64,000 nt of DNA from Burkholderia glumae LMG 2196 = ATCC 33617 (GCF_000960995.1 NZ_CP009434.1:1612001-1676000), one strand, 5' to 3'; counted from the first letter of the stretch, positions 17,986 to 27,418 are shown. Notes: generated by a model not told the origin, from the letters alone. A program made the numbers and translations.

Positions 17986-19071
17986 TCAGTGCGTGACCGA
18001 CAGGAACAGGTAGGCGGCGAACAGCGAGAGGTGGACCACGCCCTGCAGCACCGTGGTGCGGCCCGCGCTCAGCGTCAGCGTGCTGACCAGCAGCGTGAGC
18101 GCGAGCAGCACCGTTTCCATCGGGCCGATGCCGAGCGTGAGCGGCTGGCCGGTCCAGATGAACACGGCGGCCACGGTGGGAATGGTCAGCCCGATGCTGG
18201 CCAGCGCCGAGCCGAGCGCGAGGTTCAGGCTCGTCTGCAGGCGGTTCGCGCGCGCCGCGCCGACCGCCGCAAGCCCTTCGGGCAGCAGCACCAGCGCCGC
18301 GATCACGATGCCGACCGCCGCCTCCGGCGCGCCCAGGCGCAGCACGCCGCGCTCGACGGCCGGCGACAGCAGCTTCGCGAGCAGCACCACCGCCACCAGC
18401 GCGATCAGCAGGAACACCACGCTGGTCAGCGCGACGCGCGCCGTGGGCGGTGCCGCGTGGATCGACTCGTCGGCGCTTTCGGCGACCAGGAAATAATCGC
18501 GGTGGCGCACCGTCTGCACGAACACGAACACGCCGTAGAGCACCAGCGAGGAGACCCCCGCGAAGGCCAGCTGCGAGGTGGAGAACTGCGGACCCGGCGC
18601 CGCGTTCAGGTAGTTCGGCATCACCAGCGAGAGCACCGACAGCGAGGCCAGCACCGCGAGCGACTTGCTCGCGCCGCGTCCCTGGAAGTCCTGCTCGCCG
18701 TGCTGCCAGCCGCCCACCAGCAGGCAGAGCCCGACGATGCCGTTGCAGACGATCATCACCGCCGCGAACACCGTGTCGCGCGCGAGGCCCGATTTCTCGG
18801 GGCCGGCCGACAGCATCACCGAGACGATCAGCGCCACCTCGATGACCGTCACCGCGATCGCCAGCACCAGCGTGCCGAACGGCTCCCCGACGCGATGCGC
18901 GACCACCTCGGCGTGATGGACCGCGGCGAACACCGAGCCGGCCAGCGCCGCCGCGATCAGCGTGATCGCCAGCCAGGCGAACGGAATGAAGCCCGCCAGC
19001 GCGAGTACCAGCCAGGCCGCGATCGGGGCGGCGAGCGTCCAGCGGGGCAAGGCGTGCGAAGAGTTCGGCAT
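17986..19071 (-). CDS. chaA: Ca2+/Na+:H+ antiporter ChaA
   Basis: 361 aa, close to the 366 of E. coli ChaA. It is an integral membrane protein of the cation/Ca2+ exchanger superfamily with about 11 hydrophobic helices. The two inverted alpha-repeat motifs are recognisable: AVTVIEVALIVSVML in the first half and ALVLLPEGLAAVGAAR with NLALGSALASIGLTIP in the second, both with the acidic residues that bind the cation. It exports Na+, Ca2+ or K+ in exchange for protons at alkaline pH. The start at 19071 is preceded by CCAGGACC; a longer start at 19131 lacks support. Monocistronic. Confidence 0.9.
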   Translation of the reverse strand: MPNSSHALPRWTLAAPIAAWLVLALAGFIPFAWLAITLIAAALAGSVFAAVHHAEVVAHRVGEPFGTLVLAIAVTVIEVALIVSVMLSAGPEKSGLARDTVFAAVMIVCNGIVGLCLLVGGWQHGEQDFQGRGASKSLAVLASLSVLSLVMPNYLNAAPGPQFSTSQLAFAGVSSLVLYGVFVFVQTVRHRDYFLVAESADESIHAAPPTARVALTSVVFLLIALVAVVLLAKLLSPAVERGVLRLGAPEAAVGIVIAALVLLPEGLAAVGAARANRLQTSLNLALGSALASIGLTIPTVAAVFIWTGQPLTLGIGPMETVLLALTLLVSTLTLSAGRTTVLQGVVHLSLFAAYLFLSVTH

Positions 19072-19361
19072 CGGCGGTCCTGGGTGGCTTGGTTGATCGG
19101 GGGCGGCCTCGGCGTCCCTGGGCGGGTTCACCCGTGCCCGATTCTAGCAGGCGGCCGCGGCGTTCCGGCCCTTTCGAGGCTTGGGGCGCGGCCCGGCGGC
19201 GGCCCTGCCGCGGCACCCGAGCCGGCGCGGCGGCGCACGGCATACCTGCCTCGTCATCAAATCGTTCGCGCCGCCGCCGCATGCCCGAAGCGCTGCACTA
19301 CAATGGCGCCGGCCTGATTCCGTCCGCCTGGCCGGACGCCGTCGTCTTTCCTTCTCGACCG

Positions 19362-20030
19362 ATGATTTTCCACCGCCTGATTTCCGAAACCCTGTTCGGC
19401 TTCACCGGCCTGATGGGCATCCTCAATCCGTTCGGGATCGCCTTCCTGTTTCTCGAGCGCACCGATTCGCTCAACGAGCACCAGCGCGCCGCGCTCGCGC
19501 GCAAGGTGGCGATCAACGCGTTCATCGTGCTGATGGTGGCGTTTTTCCTCGGCACGCCGGTGCTGCACTTCTTCGGCATTTCGATGGAGGCGCTGCGCAT
19601 CGGCGGCGGCTTCGCGGTGGCCGTGTCCGGCTGGCAGATGCTGAACGCGCCGGACGTGCCCGGCGGCGAGGCCGAGGTCAAGCCGCTCAACCCGCACAAC
19701 GTGATGGCGCGCGCCTTCTTCCCGCTGACCATTCCGCTGACGGTCGGGCCGGGCTCGGTCGCCACCGCGATCGCGCTGAACGCGAACCGCACCCACAAGC
19801 TCTCCGAGTTCCTGATGTCGAGCATCGTCTCGGTGGCCGTGTCGGCGCTGGCCGCGCTCGTGATCTGGCAGACCTACAGCCGCGCCGAGGTGCTCGCGCG
19901 CTACCTCGGCGCCGAGGGCACCAAGGTCGCGCAGCGCGTGTCGGCATTCCTGCTGTTGTGCGTGGGGGTGCAGATCATGCTGACCGGGTTCTCGGCGTTC
20001 CTGCAGCCGCTGGCCGATCAGGCCAAGTGA
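19362..20030 (+). CDS. MarC-family integral membrane protein
   Basis: 222 aa with six predicted membrane helices; the MarC/YhgN (UPF0056) fold. Signature stretches include the N-terminal GLMGILNPFGIAFLFL and the mid-protein FFPLTIPLTVGPGSVATAIAL. Despite the name, MarC was shown not to be a multiple-antibiotic-resistance determinant, and the family's substrate is unresolved. The ATG at 19362 gives the usual family length. It stands alone and is convergent with the CPBP protease gene. Confidence 0.88.
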   Translation: MIFHRLISETLFGFTGLMGILNPFGIAFLFLERTDSLNEHQRAALARKVAINAFIVLMVAFFLGTPVLHFFGISMEALRIGGGFAVAVSGWQMLNAPDVPGGEAEVKPLNPHNVMARAFFPLTIPLTVGPGSVATAIALNANRTHKLSEFLMSSIVSVAVSALAALVIWQTYSRAEVLARYLGAEGTKVAQRVSAFLLLCVGVQIMLTGFSAFLQPLADQAK

Positions 20031-20057
20031 GGCGGCGGCGCGGCCCTCGCCGGGCGC

Positions 20058-20921
20058 TCAGGCGCCCGTCGCCGCGCGCAGCGGGTAGGTGAACAGCGCG
20101 AAGTGCACGACGTTGAGGCCGGCGTGGGCGAGCCAGGCCGCGCGCAGGCCGCCGAAGCGGTAGGCGAGGCCATAGCCGAGCCCCGACAGCGTGGCCAGCG
20201 CGACGAACGCGACGCCGCCCGAGGCATGGGCCGCACCGAACACGAGCGAGGCCGCGAGCAGGGCCAGCCACTGGCCGCCCGGGGCGCGCGCGAGGCCGAG
20301 CTCGAGGCCGCGCTGGAGCCAGCCGCGAAACAGCGCCTCCTCGGCGAGCGCGACGATCAGCAGGTTGTTGGCAAGCCAGAGCCAGCCGGCCGCCGGCCAT
20401 TTCGGCGCCCAACCCACCGCGCCGAGCGCGGCCGCCAGGGCCAGGCAGACCAGCGCCGTGCCGAGCGCGGCGGCCGCGCCGAGCGGCAGCGACTTGCTCC
20501 AGCGCACCGGCCGCACGGCCGACGGCAGCACCCACAGCAGCCAGAAGCCGACCAGCGCCTTGTCGGCATTCAGGTACATCGTGAACGGCACCGCGTCCGG
20601 CGTGAAGCGGACCGCGGTGATCACGCGCGGGTTGTGGAAGCCGGGCAGCAGATGCAGCGAGAGCGCCGCCGCCAGGATCGTGAACAGCATGCCGCCCGCG
20701 AGGCGCAGCGGCCAGGCGCGGCCCGCGCGGATCGCCCAGGCCGCCAGCGCGAGGCCCGCGAGCGGCGCGAGTGCGAGCGCGGTGAGCTGGCCGGCCGCGA
20801 ACGCGGCGGCGTAGCCGACGGCCGCCAGCACGAGGCTGGCGGCGCGCAGGCGCGGGCACCAGGCGAGCAGCGCGGCGGCGAAGATGGCTGCCCAGGGCAG
20901 CAGGGGGGAGAGGTGGGACAT
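20058..20921 (-). CDS. CPBP-family intramembrane metalloprotease
   Basis: 287 aa, about eight hydrophobic segments. It carries the Abi/CPBP motifs within the membrane: motif 1 AEEALFRGWLQRG (EExxxR), motif 2 FGAAHAS (FxxxH) and motif 3 HAGLNVVHF (HxxxN/B). These residues form the Rce1-like active site that cleaves CAAX-like or other membrane substrates. The ATG at 20921 has no strong Shine-Dalgarno sequence. The substrate is unknown. Some family members give self-immunity to bacteriocins, but no peptide gene is adjacent here. Confidence 0.88.
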   Translation of the reverse strand: MSHLSPLLPWAAIFAAALLAWCPRLRAASLVLAAVGYAAAFAAGQLTALALAPLAGLALAAWAIRAGRAWPLRLAGGMLFTILAAALSLHLLPGFHNPRVITAVRFTPDAVPFTMYLNADKALVGFWLLWVLPSAVRPVRWSKSLPLGAAAALGTALVCLALAAALGAVGWAPKWPAAGWLWLANNLLIVALAEEALFRGWLQRGLELGLARAPGGQWLALLAASLVFGAAHASGGVAFVALATLSGLGYGLAYRFGGLRAAWLAHAGLNVVHFALFTYPLRAATGA

Positions 20922-21106
20922 ATAGGGGACCGATGAGACTGACGGGCGCACATCATAGCCCAGGCACTGCGGCGTTTTGCTGATGTAGCTCCGGTGAAAG
21001 GCCGGTCCAGGCCTGGCGCCGGGCGCACCGGCGCCCTCGGGCCGATGGCGCGCGGGCGGCGGGTGCGGAACGGCGCACGCGGCCGCCTGCCGCCGCGATG
21101 CCTGCC

Positions 21107-21820
21107 TTACTGCGGCTTGGCTCCGACCGTGAACGCGAACGACGCGATGCCGTCCACGCCGCCTTCCACGCGATCGCCCGGCTGCAGCGCCGCCACGCCG
21201 GCCGGCGTGCCCGTGAAGATCAGGTCGCCCGGCCGCAGTTCGATCGAGCGCGACACATAGGCGATGATGTCCGGCACCGGCCAGATCATGTCGGCCAGGT
21301 CGCCTTGCTGGCGCGTCGTGCCGTTCACCGACAGCCAGATCCGGCCGCTCCGCGGGTGCCCGACCTCGGCGGCCGGGCGCAGCGGCGTGACCGGTCCGGA
21401 CGCGTCGAAGCCCTTGGCCCAGTCCCACGGGCGGCCGAGCTTCTTCGCCTCGGCCTGCAGGTCGCGGCGCGTGAGGTCGACGCCCACCGCATAGCCCCAG
21501 ACGTGCTCGAGCGCGCGAGCCGGGTCGATACGGGTGCCGCCGGTGCCCACCGCGATCACGAGTTCGATCTCGTGGTGCAGGTCCGAGGTCAGCGGCGGAT
21601 AGGGGACGATGCCTTCGGCCGGCACCACGGCGTCGGCCGGCTTCGAGAAGAAGAAGGGCGGCTCGCGGCTCGGATCGGCGCCCATTTCGCGCGCATGCTC
21701 GGCGTAGTTGCGGCCGACGCAGAACACGCGGCGCAGCGCAAAGCGCGCCGGCGAACCGGCGATCGCCACGCTGGCGACGGCGGGCGGCTGGATGGCATAG
21801 GAAGCGGAATGATCGGTCAT
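21107..21820 (-). CDS. Fumarylacetoacetate hydrolase-family protein (fumarylpyruvate hydrolase-like)
   Basis: 237 aa, the size of single-domain FAH enzymes such as fumarylpyruvate hydrolase of the gentisate pathway. The metal site is visible as HHEIELVIAVG (Glu ligands) and the Asp in GYAVGVDLTRRDLQ; GDLIFTGTPAGV is the conserved C-terminal loop. The expected reaction is hydrolytic C-C bond cleavage of an acylpyruvate with a divalent metal, in the cytoplasm. The start at 21820 (MTDHSASYAIQ) is preferred over a longer frame. The AraC gene upstream, on the same strand, could control it. No other gentisate genes are visible. Confidence 0.85.
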   Translation of the reverse strand: MTDHSASYAIQPPAVASVAIAGSPARFALRRVFCVGRNYAEHAREMGADPSREPPFFFSKPADAVVPAEGIVPYPPLTSDLHHEIELVIAVGTGGTRIDPARALEHVWGYAVGVDLTRRDLQAEAKKLGRPWDWAKGFDASGPVTPLRPAAEVGHPRSGRIWLSVNGTTRQQGDLADMIWPVPDIIAYVSRSIELRPGDLIFTGTPAGVAALQPGDRVEGGVDGIASFAFTVGAKPQ

Positions 21821-22027
21821 GTCGAAACTCGCATCGAAGACGGAAAAGGCGCAAGCAGGCGGCCGTGCCGGCACGGCCCGACGACACGATAACAAGCGCG
21901 GCCGCGCCGCGATGCGACACGGCTGTCGACATTCTGGACAAATCTACGCTAGCTGGCTATCGGCGGCGGCCTGCCCGCCCGCTTGGCGGCGAAGCTCCGT
22001 CGCGTTCCACTGTTGCGCGCCGCCGTC

Positions 22028-22981
22028 CTACGGCTGGCCGCCGGCCGCGCTCGCGGCTTCGCCGCGCAGCACGCCGGCCGCGCCGTTCGCCTCGCGATAA
22101 TCCTTCGGCGAGATCCCCACGCAGGCCCGGAAGCGCCGCGAGAAATAGCCTTCGTCGCGAAACCCGACCTCGTGTGCGATGTCGGCGATGCGCCGCGTGG
22201 TGTGCGCGAGCAGCGATTGCGCGAGCGCGATGCGGCGCGCGGTGACGAGTTCGGTGAAGGTGCTGCCGGTCTCCTTGCGGACCAGGTGCGCGAGATAGTT
22301 CGGCGACAGGAACGCCGCCTGGGCGGTGCCGGCCAGCGTGAGTTCGCCGCTCGTCAGGTTCGCGCGGACGTGGCGCATCACGCGCGCGAGCGCATCGCGC
22401 CGTCCGGCCTGCTGCGCGCCGTGGCTCTTCGCGAGCCGGCCGAGCGCGCCCGCGTATTGCGTGCTGACCAGGCCGATCAGTTGCAGCAGGTAGCCGCGCA
22501 GCAGCGTGGCCGAGCCGAAGCCGCGCTCGCGGTCGGCGTCGAGCATGCGCTGGGCGAGGCGGCGCGCGTCGTCGAACGCGTCGCCCGTCAGGATGTAGTC
22601 GAGCCGCTCCTGGAAGCGGAACGGCGCGAGTTCCGGCGCGCGCTGCACGGGCACCTCGTCCAGGTCGAGCGGATCGACGTCGAGATCGGCGCGCAGGAAC
22701 GCCTGCGAGAAGTTGATGACGATGAAGTGCGCGCCGGGCGGATGCGGGATCAGGTGCTCGCGAAACGGCAGGATGAACGCCAGCGCGCCGCGCGGGAACG
22801 GCCGCGTCACGCCGCCGATGCGCTGCTCGGTGTCGCCGCCCAGGTTGAACTGGATCTGGAAATACGCGTGCCGGTGCGGCTCGGTGATCGGCTGCCGGCT
22901 GGTCTGGTCGCGAATGTAGAAGTCGAGGCGGTCGCTGCGCTCGGGCATCGCGTAGGTGCGCGGCTGCGGATTGGCTGGCAT
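22028..22981 (-). CDS. AraC-family transcriptional regulator
   Basis: 317 aa. The N-terminal cupin-like effector domain (about residues 30-140) includes PHRHAYFQIQFNLGG. The C-terminal pair of helix-turn-helix motifs (about 205-300) ends with the AraC signature IADIAHEVGFRDEGYFSRRF and GISPKDYRE. It is probably an activator or repressor of a nearby catabolic or efflux function. It is divergent from the Fur-controlled sigma-factor gene and upstream of the FAH-family gene on the same strand (207-bp gap). The effector is unknown. Confidence 0.9.
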   Translation of the reverse strand: MPANPQPRTYAMPERSDRLDFYIRDQTSRQPITEPHRHAYFQIQFNLGGDTEQRIGGVTRPFPRGALAFILPFREHLIPHPPGAHFIVINFSQAFLRADLDVDPLDLDEVPVQRAPELAPFRFQERLDYILTGDAFDDARRLAQRMLDADRERGFGSATLLRGYLLQLIGLVSTQYAGALGRLAKSHGAQQAGRRDALARVMRHVRANLTSGELTLAGTAQAAFLSPNYLAHLVRKETGSTFTELVTARRIALAQSLLAHTTRRIADIAHEVGFRDEGYFSRRFRACVGISPKDYREANGAAGVLRGEAASAAGGQP

Positions 22982-23081
22982 GGCGGTGAAGCGGGGTGGT
23001 GCGGGTCGAGCGGGGATGGTACAGCGGTTGGGGCAGGGGTGGCGCGGATCACACAGGATGGCATGAAATGTTTTTGTTATT

Positions 23082-23100
23082 GTATATAATAATCATTCTC
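23082..23100 (+). promoter_or_regulatory. Fur box over a perfect -10 element, upstream of the FecI-like gene
   Basis: GTATATAATAATCATTCTC matches the 19-bp Fur consensus at 14 positions, including the intact ATAATCATT core. A perfect TATAAT at 23085-23090 lies inside it, so Fur-Fe2+ would block RNA polymerase. It begins 62 bp before the sigma-factor start codon. Confidence 0.8.
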
Positions 23101-23143
23101 ATTTAAGTCAAAAAAACCGTCGCGACGGTCGGGGAAGGGTTCG

Positions 23144-23653
23144 ATGTCGGCCAACACACTGCTTCAACATCGCGAAATCGATGCACTCTACAGCGGCCAC
23201 CATGCCTGGCTGCAGCGCTGGCTCTGCCGCCGGCTCGGCTGCGCGCATCGCGCGGCCGATCTGGCCCACGACACGTTCATGCGCCTGCTGGCCCGCGAGG
23301 AGCCGATCGGCGCCGACGCGCCGCGCGCGTTCCTGACCACCGTCGCGCAGCGCGTGCTCTACAACCACTGGCGGCGCGAGCGCGTCGAACAGGCCTATCT
23401 CGACGCGCTGGCCGCGCAGCCCGAGCGCCAGGCGCCGTCGCCCGAGGCTCGCGCGCTGCTGCTCGAGGCGCTGATCGAGATCGACCGGCTGCTCGACGGC
23501 CTGCCGGCGGCAGCCAGGCGCGCCTTCCTGCTCGCCCAGCTCGACGGGCTCTCGCAGGCCGAGATCGCCGCCGAGCTGGGCGTGTCGCTGTCCACGGTCA
23601 AGCGCCATCTGGCGCGCGCCGCCGCCCAATGCTTCTTCGCGATGGCGTTCTGA
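23144..23653 (+). CDS. FecI-like ECF sigma factor
   Basis: 169 aa ECF sigma factor of the iron-starvation (FecI) group. Sigma region 2 is at about residues 12-80 (RAADLAHDTFMRLLA, the -10-binding core, and LTTVAQRVLYNHWRRERVE). Sigma region 4 is at about 110-165 (LDGLSQAEIAAELGVSLSTVKRHLARA, -35 recognition). It would direct transcription of the TonB receptor when released by the anti-sigma factor encoded next. Expression is controlled by the Fur box upstream. It is 4 nt from the fecR-like start, so the two are one operon. Confidence 0.93.
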   Translation: MSANTLLQHREIDALYSGHHAWLQRWLCRRLGCAHRAADLAHDTFMRLLAREEPIGADAPRAFLTTVAQRVLYNHWRRERVEQAYLDALAAQPERQAPSPEARALLLEALIEIDRLLDGLPAAARRAFLLAQLDGLSQAEIAAELGVSLSTVKRHLARAAAQCFFAMAF

Positions 23654-23657
23654 GCCG

Positions 23658-24647
23658 ATGGCGGCCGAACCGAAACCGGCGATTCCGCCGGCAGTCGCGC
23701 AGCGCGCCGTGCAATGGTGGGTCGAAACGCAGGGCGCCGATGCCGACGCCGCGGCGCGTGCGGGCCTGGCCCGCTGGCGCGCCGAGCATCCGCTGCACGA
23801 CGCCGCGTGGCGTCACATCGAGGCCGTGCAGGGGCGCTTCACGCAGCTTGCCGCCGGGCTGGACGCCGAGGTCGCGCGTGCCGCGCTGCTGCCGGCGCGC
23901 GCGCCGGGGCGCCGTGCCGCGATCAAGGCGCTGGCGCTGCTGGTGTTCGCGCTCGGCGGCGTGCGCGCGCTCGATCCGGCGCGGCAGTGGGCCGTCTGGA
24001 CCGCGGACGCACGCACCGCGGTGGGCGCGCGGCGCCGCATGACGCTGGCCGACGGCACGCAGGTGGTGCTCGACACCGACAGCGCGATCGACGTGCGCTT
24101 CGACGCCGCCACGCGCCGGATCGTGCTGCTGCGCGGCGGGATCATGGTGACGAGCGGCCACGAGCGGCGCCGGCCGGTGCGCCCGCTGGTGGTGGCCGCC
24201 GCGCCGGGCGAGCTGGCGCCGCTCGGCACGCGCTTCGCCGCGCGGCTCGACGGCGCCCTGCTGCGGGTGGGCGTGTTCGAGGGCGCCGTGCGCGCGCGGC
24301 CCGGCGAACCCGGCGCGGCGCCGCGCGTGATCGCGGCCGGCCAGCGCGCGGCCGTCACGCCCACGGCGGTGAGCGAGCCGCAGCCGCTCGGGCCCGGCGC
24401 CGGCGCCTGGGCCGACGGCATGCTGGTGGCCTCGAAGCTGCGCCTGGGCGAGCTGGCCGCCGAGCTGGCCCGCTACCGGCACGGCTACGTGCAGTGCGAT
24501 CCGGCCGTGGCCGGATTGCGCGTGTCGGGCAGCTATCCGCTCGACGACACCGTCCGCGTGTTCGAGACGCTGCGCGCGACGCTGCCGATCGAGATCGAAT
24601 ACTTCACGCGCTACTGGGTGCGGATCGTGCCGTCGCGCAGCGGCTGA
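23658..24647 (+). CDS. FecR-like anti-sigma/signal transducer
   Basis: 329 aa inner-membrane regulator. The cytoplasmic N-terminal DUF4880-type segment (about residues 10-50, AVQWWVETQGADAD...LARWRAEHPLHDAAWRHI) binds the sigma factor. One membrane helix follows at about 86-105. The periplasmic FecR domain (about 115-215, RRMTLADGTQVVLDTDS) and a C-terminal STN-like segment contact the receptor's signalling domain. It transmits the ligand-bound state of the TonB receptor to the sigma factor. The start is 4 nt after the sigma-factor stop. Confidence 0.92.
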   Translation: MAAEPKPAIPPAVAQRAVQWWVETQGADADAAARAGLARWRAEHPLHDAAWRHIEAVQGRFTQLAAGLDAEVARAALLPARAPGRRAAIKALALLVFALGGVRALDPARQWAVWTADARTAVGARRRMTLADGTQVVLDTDSAIDVRFDAATRRIVLLRGGIMVTSGHERRRPVRPLVVAAAPGELAPLGTRFAARLDGALLRVGVFEGAVRARPGEPGAAPRVIAAGQRAAVTPTAVSEPQPLGPGAGAWADGMLVASKLRLGELAAELARYRHGYVQCDPAVAGLRVSGSYPLDDTVRVFETLRATLPIEIEYFTRYWVRIVPSRSG

Positions 24648-24654
24648 GCGGCCC

Positions 24655-24681
24655 GCCGCTTGGGCCGCTTGGGCCGCTTGG
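24655..24681. repeat. Three tandem copies of the 9-mer GCCGCTTGG
   Basis: Three exact 9-bp units plus a partial fourth lie just after the fecR-like stop codon. A separate small palindrome, ATTTTC-A-GAAAAT, follows at 24725-24737, in the region where the FecI-type promoter of the receptor should be. Confidence 0.7.
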
Positions 24682-24815
24682 GCCGGCCCCGAGCGGTCAG
24701 GCCGTCCGCCGCCTTTCACAAACTATTTTCAGAAAATCTGAGCTGTTTTGCCTGGTTCGCGTGACAGGGAACAGGAAAGCCACTCTTTTTGCCCTCGTTT
24801 CCCGATTCTCCGATC

Positions 24816-27308
24816 ATGCAACCGACCCGTACCAGCCGTTCCTCCGTCTTCTGCGCGTGCCGCGCGACCGATTCCGCCGCGCTCGTGCCGCGGCGCCTGG
24901 CCGGCCGGCTCGCGGCCGCCGCGCTGCTGACGGCGCTGGTGCCGCCCGCCGCGCTGGCCGCCGAGGCCGGCGAGGCGGCCGCGGTGGCGGCGCGCCGCTA
25001 CGCGATCCCGGCCGGCCCGCTGGAGGGCGCGCTGAACCGCTTCGGCCACGAGGCCGGCATCCTGCTCGCGTTTCCGGCCGAGCAGGTGGCCGGCCTGCGC
25101 AGCCCGGGGCTGCATGGCCGGTTCGACGTGCCGCAGGCGCTCGACCAGCTGCTGTCGGGCAGCGGCCTGAGCGCGCTGCGCCAGCCGAGCGGCGGCTACA
25201 CGCTGGTGCATGCCGCGGCGGCGGCCGGCACGGCGCCGCTGCCGGCCACCGCGCTCGCCACCATCGTGGTCGAGCGGCGCGCGGCGAAGGCCGACAGCTA
25301 CCGCCCGCCGCGCGAGGCAAACGTCACGCGCTCGAACGCGCCGGTGCTCGACACGGCGCAGGCGGTCAACATCGTGCCGGCGCAGGTGCTGCGCGACCAG
25401 AAACCGCGCAACCTCGACGACGCGCTCGCCAACGTCAGCGGCATCACCCAGGGCAACACGCTGGCCGGCACGCAGGACGCGATCATGAAGCGCGGCTTCG
25501 GCGACAACCGCGACGGCTCGATCATGCGCAACGGCATGCCGGTGGTGCAGGGCCGGGCGCTGGACGCCACCGCCGACAGCGTCGAGGTGCTGAAGGGGCC
25601 GGCCTCGCTGCTGTACGGGATCATGGACCCGGGCGGCGTGGTCAACGTGCTCAGCAAGGTGCCGCAACTGGTGCGCTCGAACACCGTGGCGGTGACGGGC
25701 GAGACCTACGGGCACGGCAAGAACGGCGGCGACGTGATGCTCGACCTGACAGGCCCGATCGGCGACACGAAGCTGGCCTACCGGCTGGTGGCCGATCACG
25801 CCGACACGCCCTACTGGCGCAACTTCGGCACCAGCCGCGAGACGCTGGTGGCGCCGTCGCTGGCCTGGTATGGCCGCGACACGCAGGTGGTGCTGTCCTA
25901 CGAGCATCGCGATTTTCTCTATCCGTTCGATCGCGGCACGGCGCTCGACCCGCGCACCGGCAGGCCGCTCGCGATCCCCGCGCGCGAGCGGCTGGACGAG
26001 CCCTGGAACAACCTGGTCGGCGCCTCCAACCTGTTCCAGCTGTCGGCCGACCAGCAGTTCAGCCCGGACTGGAGCGCCCACCTGGGCTACAGCTACGACC
26101 GCGAGACCTATGACGCGAACCAAGTGCGCATCACCGGCCTGAACCCCGCCAGGGGCACGCTCACGCGCAGCAACGATGCCACCCACGGCGCGCTCAGCAC
26201 CGACAGTTACGGCGTGGCCTACGTGAACGGCAAGCTGCGGCTGGCCGGCATGCAGCACGACCTGCAGTTCGGCGTGGACAGCGAATACCGCCGCATCTAC
26301 CGGGCCGACCTGCTGCGTCAGGCGGTGTCGGTGCCGTTCAACTACCTGAACCCGGTCTATGGCCTGATCGCGCCGTCCTCCACGGTGTCGCCGCCCGACA
26401 GCGACCAGACCGACAAGCTGCACAGCCTCGGCCTGTTCGCGCAGGATGCCGTGCATCTGACCGACAAGTGGATCGTGAGCGGCGGCGTGCGCTTCATGCG
26501 CTTCAGCGAGCTGGCCGGCAAGGGCCGCCCGTTCGTCGCCAACACCAACCTGGACGGTACGCGGTGGCTGCCGCGCGCCGGCATCGTCTACCAGGCCAGC
26601 CGGACGTTCTCGCTGTACGGCAGCTATTCGAAATCGCTGAAGCCGAGCTCGTCGATCGCCACGCTCGCCTCGGGCTACATCATCGACGGCGCCACGCCGC
26701 CCGAGCAGTCCACCGCCTACGAGGTGGGCGCGAAGCTCGACATGCCGGGCGGCATGACGGGCACGCTCGCGCTGTTCGACATCGACAAGAAGAACGTGCT
26801 GGTCTCGCAGTTCAACGACGTGACCAAGCTGACCGACTGGCGCACCTCGGGCCGCGCGCGCTCGCGCGGCGTGGAGCTCGACGTGTCGGGCCGGATCGGC
26901 GCGCACCTGGACCTGATCGCGAGCTACGCCTACCTCGACGCGAAGACCACCGAGGACCCGCTCTACACCGGCAACCGGCTCTGGAACGTGGCGCGCAATA
27001 CGGCATCGCTGTCGGCCGTCTACGACCTCGGCACGCTGTTCGGCGGTGACGACCTGCGCATCGGCGGCGCGACGCACTACGTGGGCTCGCGGCCCGGCGA
27101 TTCGGCCAACAGCTTCACGCTGCCGTCCTACCTGCTGTTCGACACGTTCGCCACCTACGACACGCGCATCGGCAGGCAGCGCCTGTCGTTCCAGCTGAAC
27201 GTGAAGAACCTGTTCAACCGCACCTATTACCCGTCGAGCGCGAACCGCTATTTCGTATCGATCGGCGACGCACGGCAGGTGCTGCTGACCACCACGCTGC
27301 AATTCTGA
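24816..27308 (+). CDS. TonB-dependent siderophore receptor with STN signalling domain
   Basis: 830 aa outer-membrane transporter. In order: signal peptide (about residues 1-48); STN domain (about 58-130, RRYAIPAGPLEGALNRF) that talks to FecR; a plug with LDTAQAVNIVPAQVLRDQ and EVLKGPASLLYG (about 180-270); and a 22-stranded barrel ending TTLQF with the terminal aromatic residue. It resembles FpvA/FoxA/FhuE-type ferric-siderophore receptors and imports an unidentified siderophore with TonB energy. The ATG at 24816 (MQPTRTSRSS) is preferred over one at 24789. With the two upstream genes it forms a complete cell-surface signalling system. Confidence 0.93.
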   Translation: MQPTRTSRSSVFCACRATDSAALVPRRLAGRLAAAALLTALVPPAALAAEAGEAAAVAARRYAIPAGPLEGALNRFGHEAGILLAFPAEQVAGLRSPGLHGRFDVPQALDQLLSGSGLSALRQPSGGYTLVHAAAAAGTAPLPATALATIVVERRAAKADSYRPPREANVTRSNAPVLDTAQAVNIVPAQVLRDQKPRNLDDALANVSGITQGNTLAGTQDAIMKRGFGDNRDGSIMRNGMPVVQGRALDATADSVEVLKGPASLLYGIMDPGGVVNVLSKVPQLVRSNTVAVTGETYGHGKNGGDVMLDLTGPIGDTKLAYRLVADHADTPYWRNFGTSRETLVAPSLAWYGRDTQVVLSYEHRDFLYPFDRGTALDPRTGRPLAIPARERLDEPWNNLVGASNLFQLSADQQFSPDWSAHLGYSYDRETYDANQVRITGLNPARGTLTRSNDATHGALSTDSYGVAYVNGKLRLAGMQHDLQFGVDSEYRRIYRADLLRQAVSVPFNYLNPVYGLIAPSSTVSPPDSDQTDKLHSLGLFAQDAVHLTDKWIVSGGVRFMRFSELAGKGRPFVANTNLDGTRWLPRAGIVYQASRTFSLYGSYSKSLKPSSSIATLASGYIIDGATPPEQSTAYEVGAKLDMPGGMTGTLALFDIDKKNVLVSQFNDVTKLTDWRTSGRARSRGVELDVSGRIGAHLDLIASYAYLDAKTTEDPLYTGNRLWNVARNTASLSAVYDLGTLFGGDDLRIGGATHYVGSRPGDSANSFTLPSYLLFDTFATYDTRIGRQRLSFQLNVKNLFNRTYYPSSANRYFVSIGDARQVLLTTTLQF

Positions 27309-27390
27309 GCCGGCCGGGCGAGGCGGGCGTGCGAGCCCGCGGCGCGGGTTGGCGGCATCGCGCGGCGCGGCCCGGCGCGGCCCGGCGCGG

Positions 27391-27413
27391 CGGCACGGTT
27401 CGACGCCGTGCCG
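27391..27413. terminator. Hairpin between convergent genes
   Basis: An 8-bp perfect stem CGGCACGG/CCGTGCCG with a 7-nt loop lies between the end of the TonB receptor and the end of the efflux operon. No T tract is present; a bidirectional terminator role is inferred from position. Confidence 0.45.
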
Positions 27414-27418
27414 CCGGT

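Noticed and set aside
20058..20921. CPBP protease as bacteriocin immunity protein
   Set aside because: No peptide or modification genes lie near it; the 25-aa peptide cassette is 20 kb away.
27361..27390. Three 10-bp GC-rich units (CGGCGCGGCC-like) after the TonB receptor
   Set aside because: Short, low-complexity GC repeats are common in this genome and have no associated feature.
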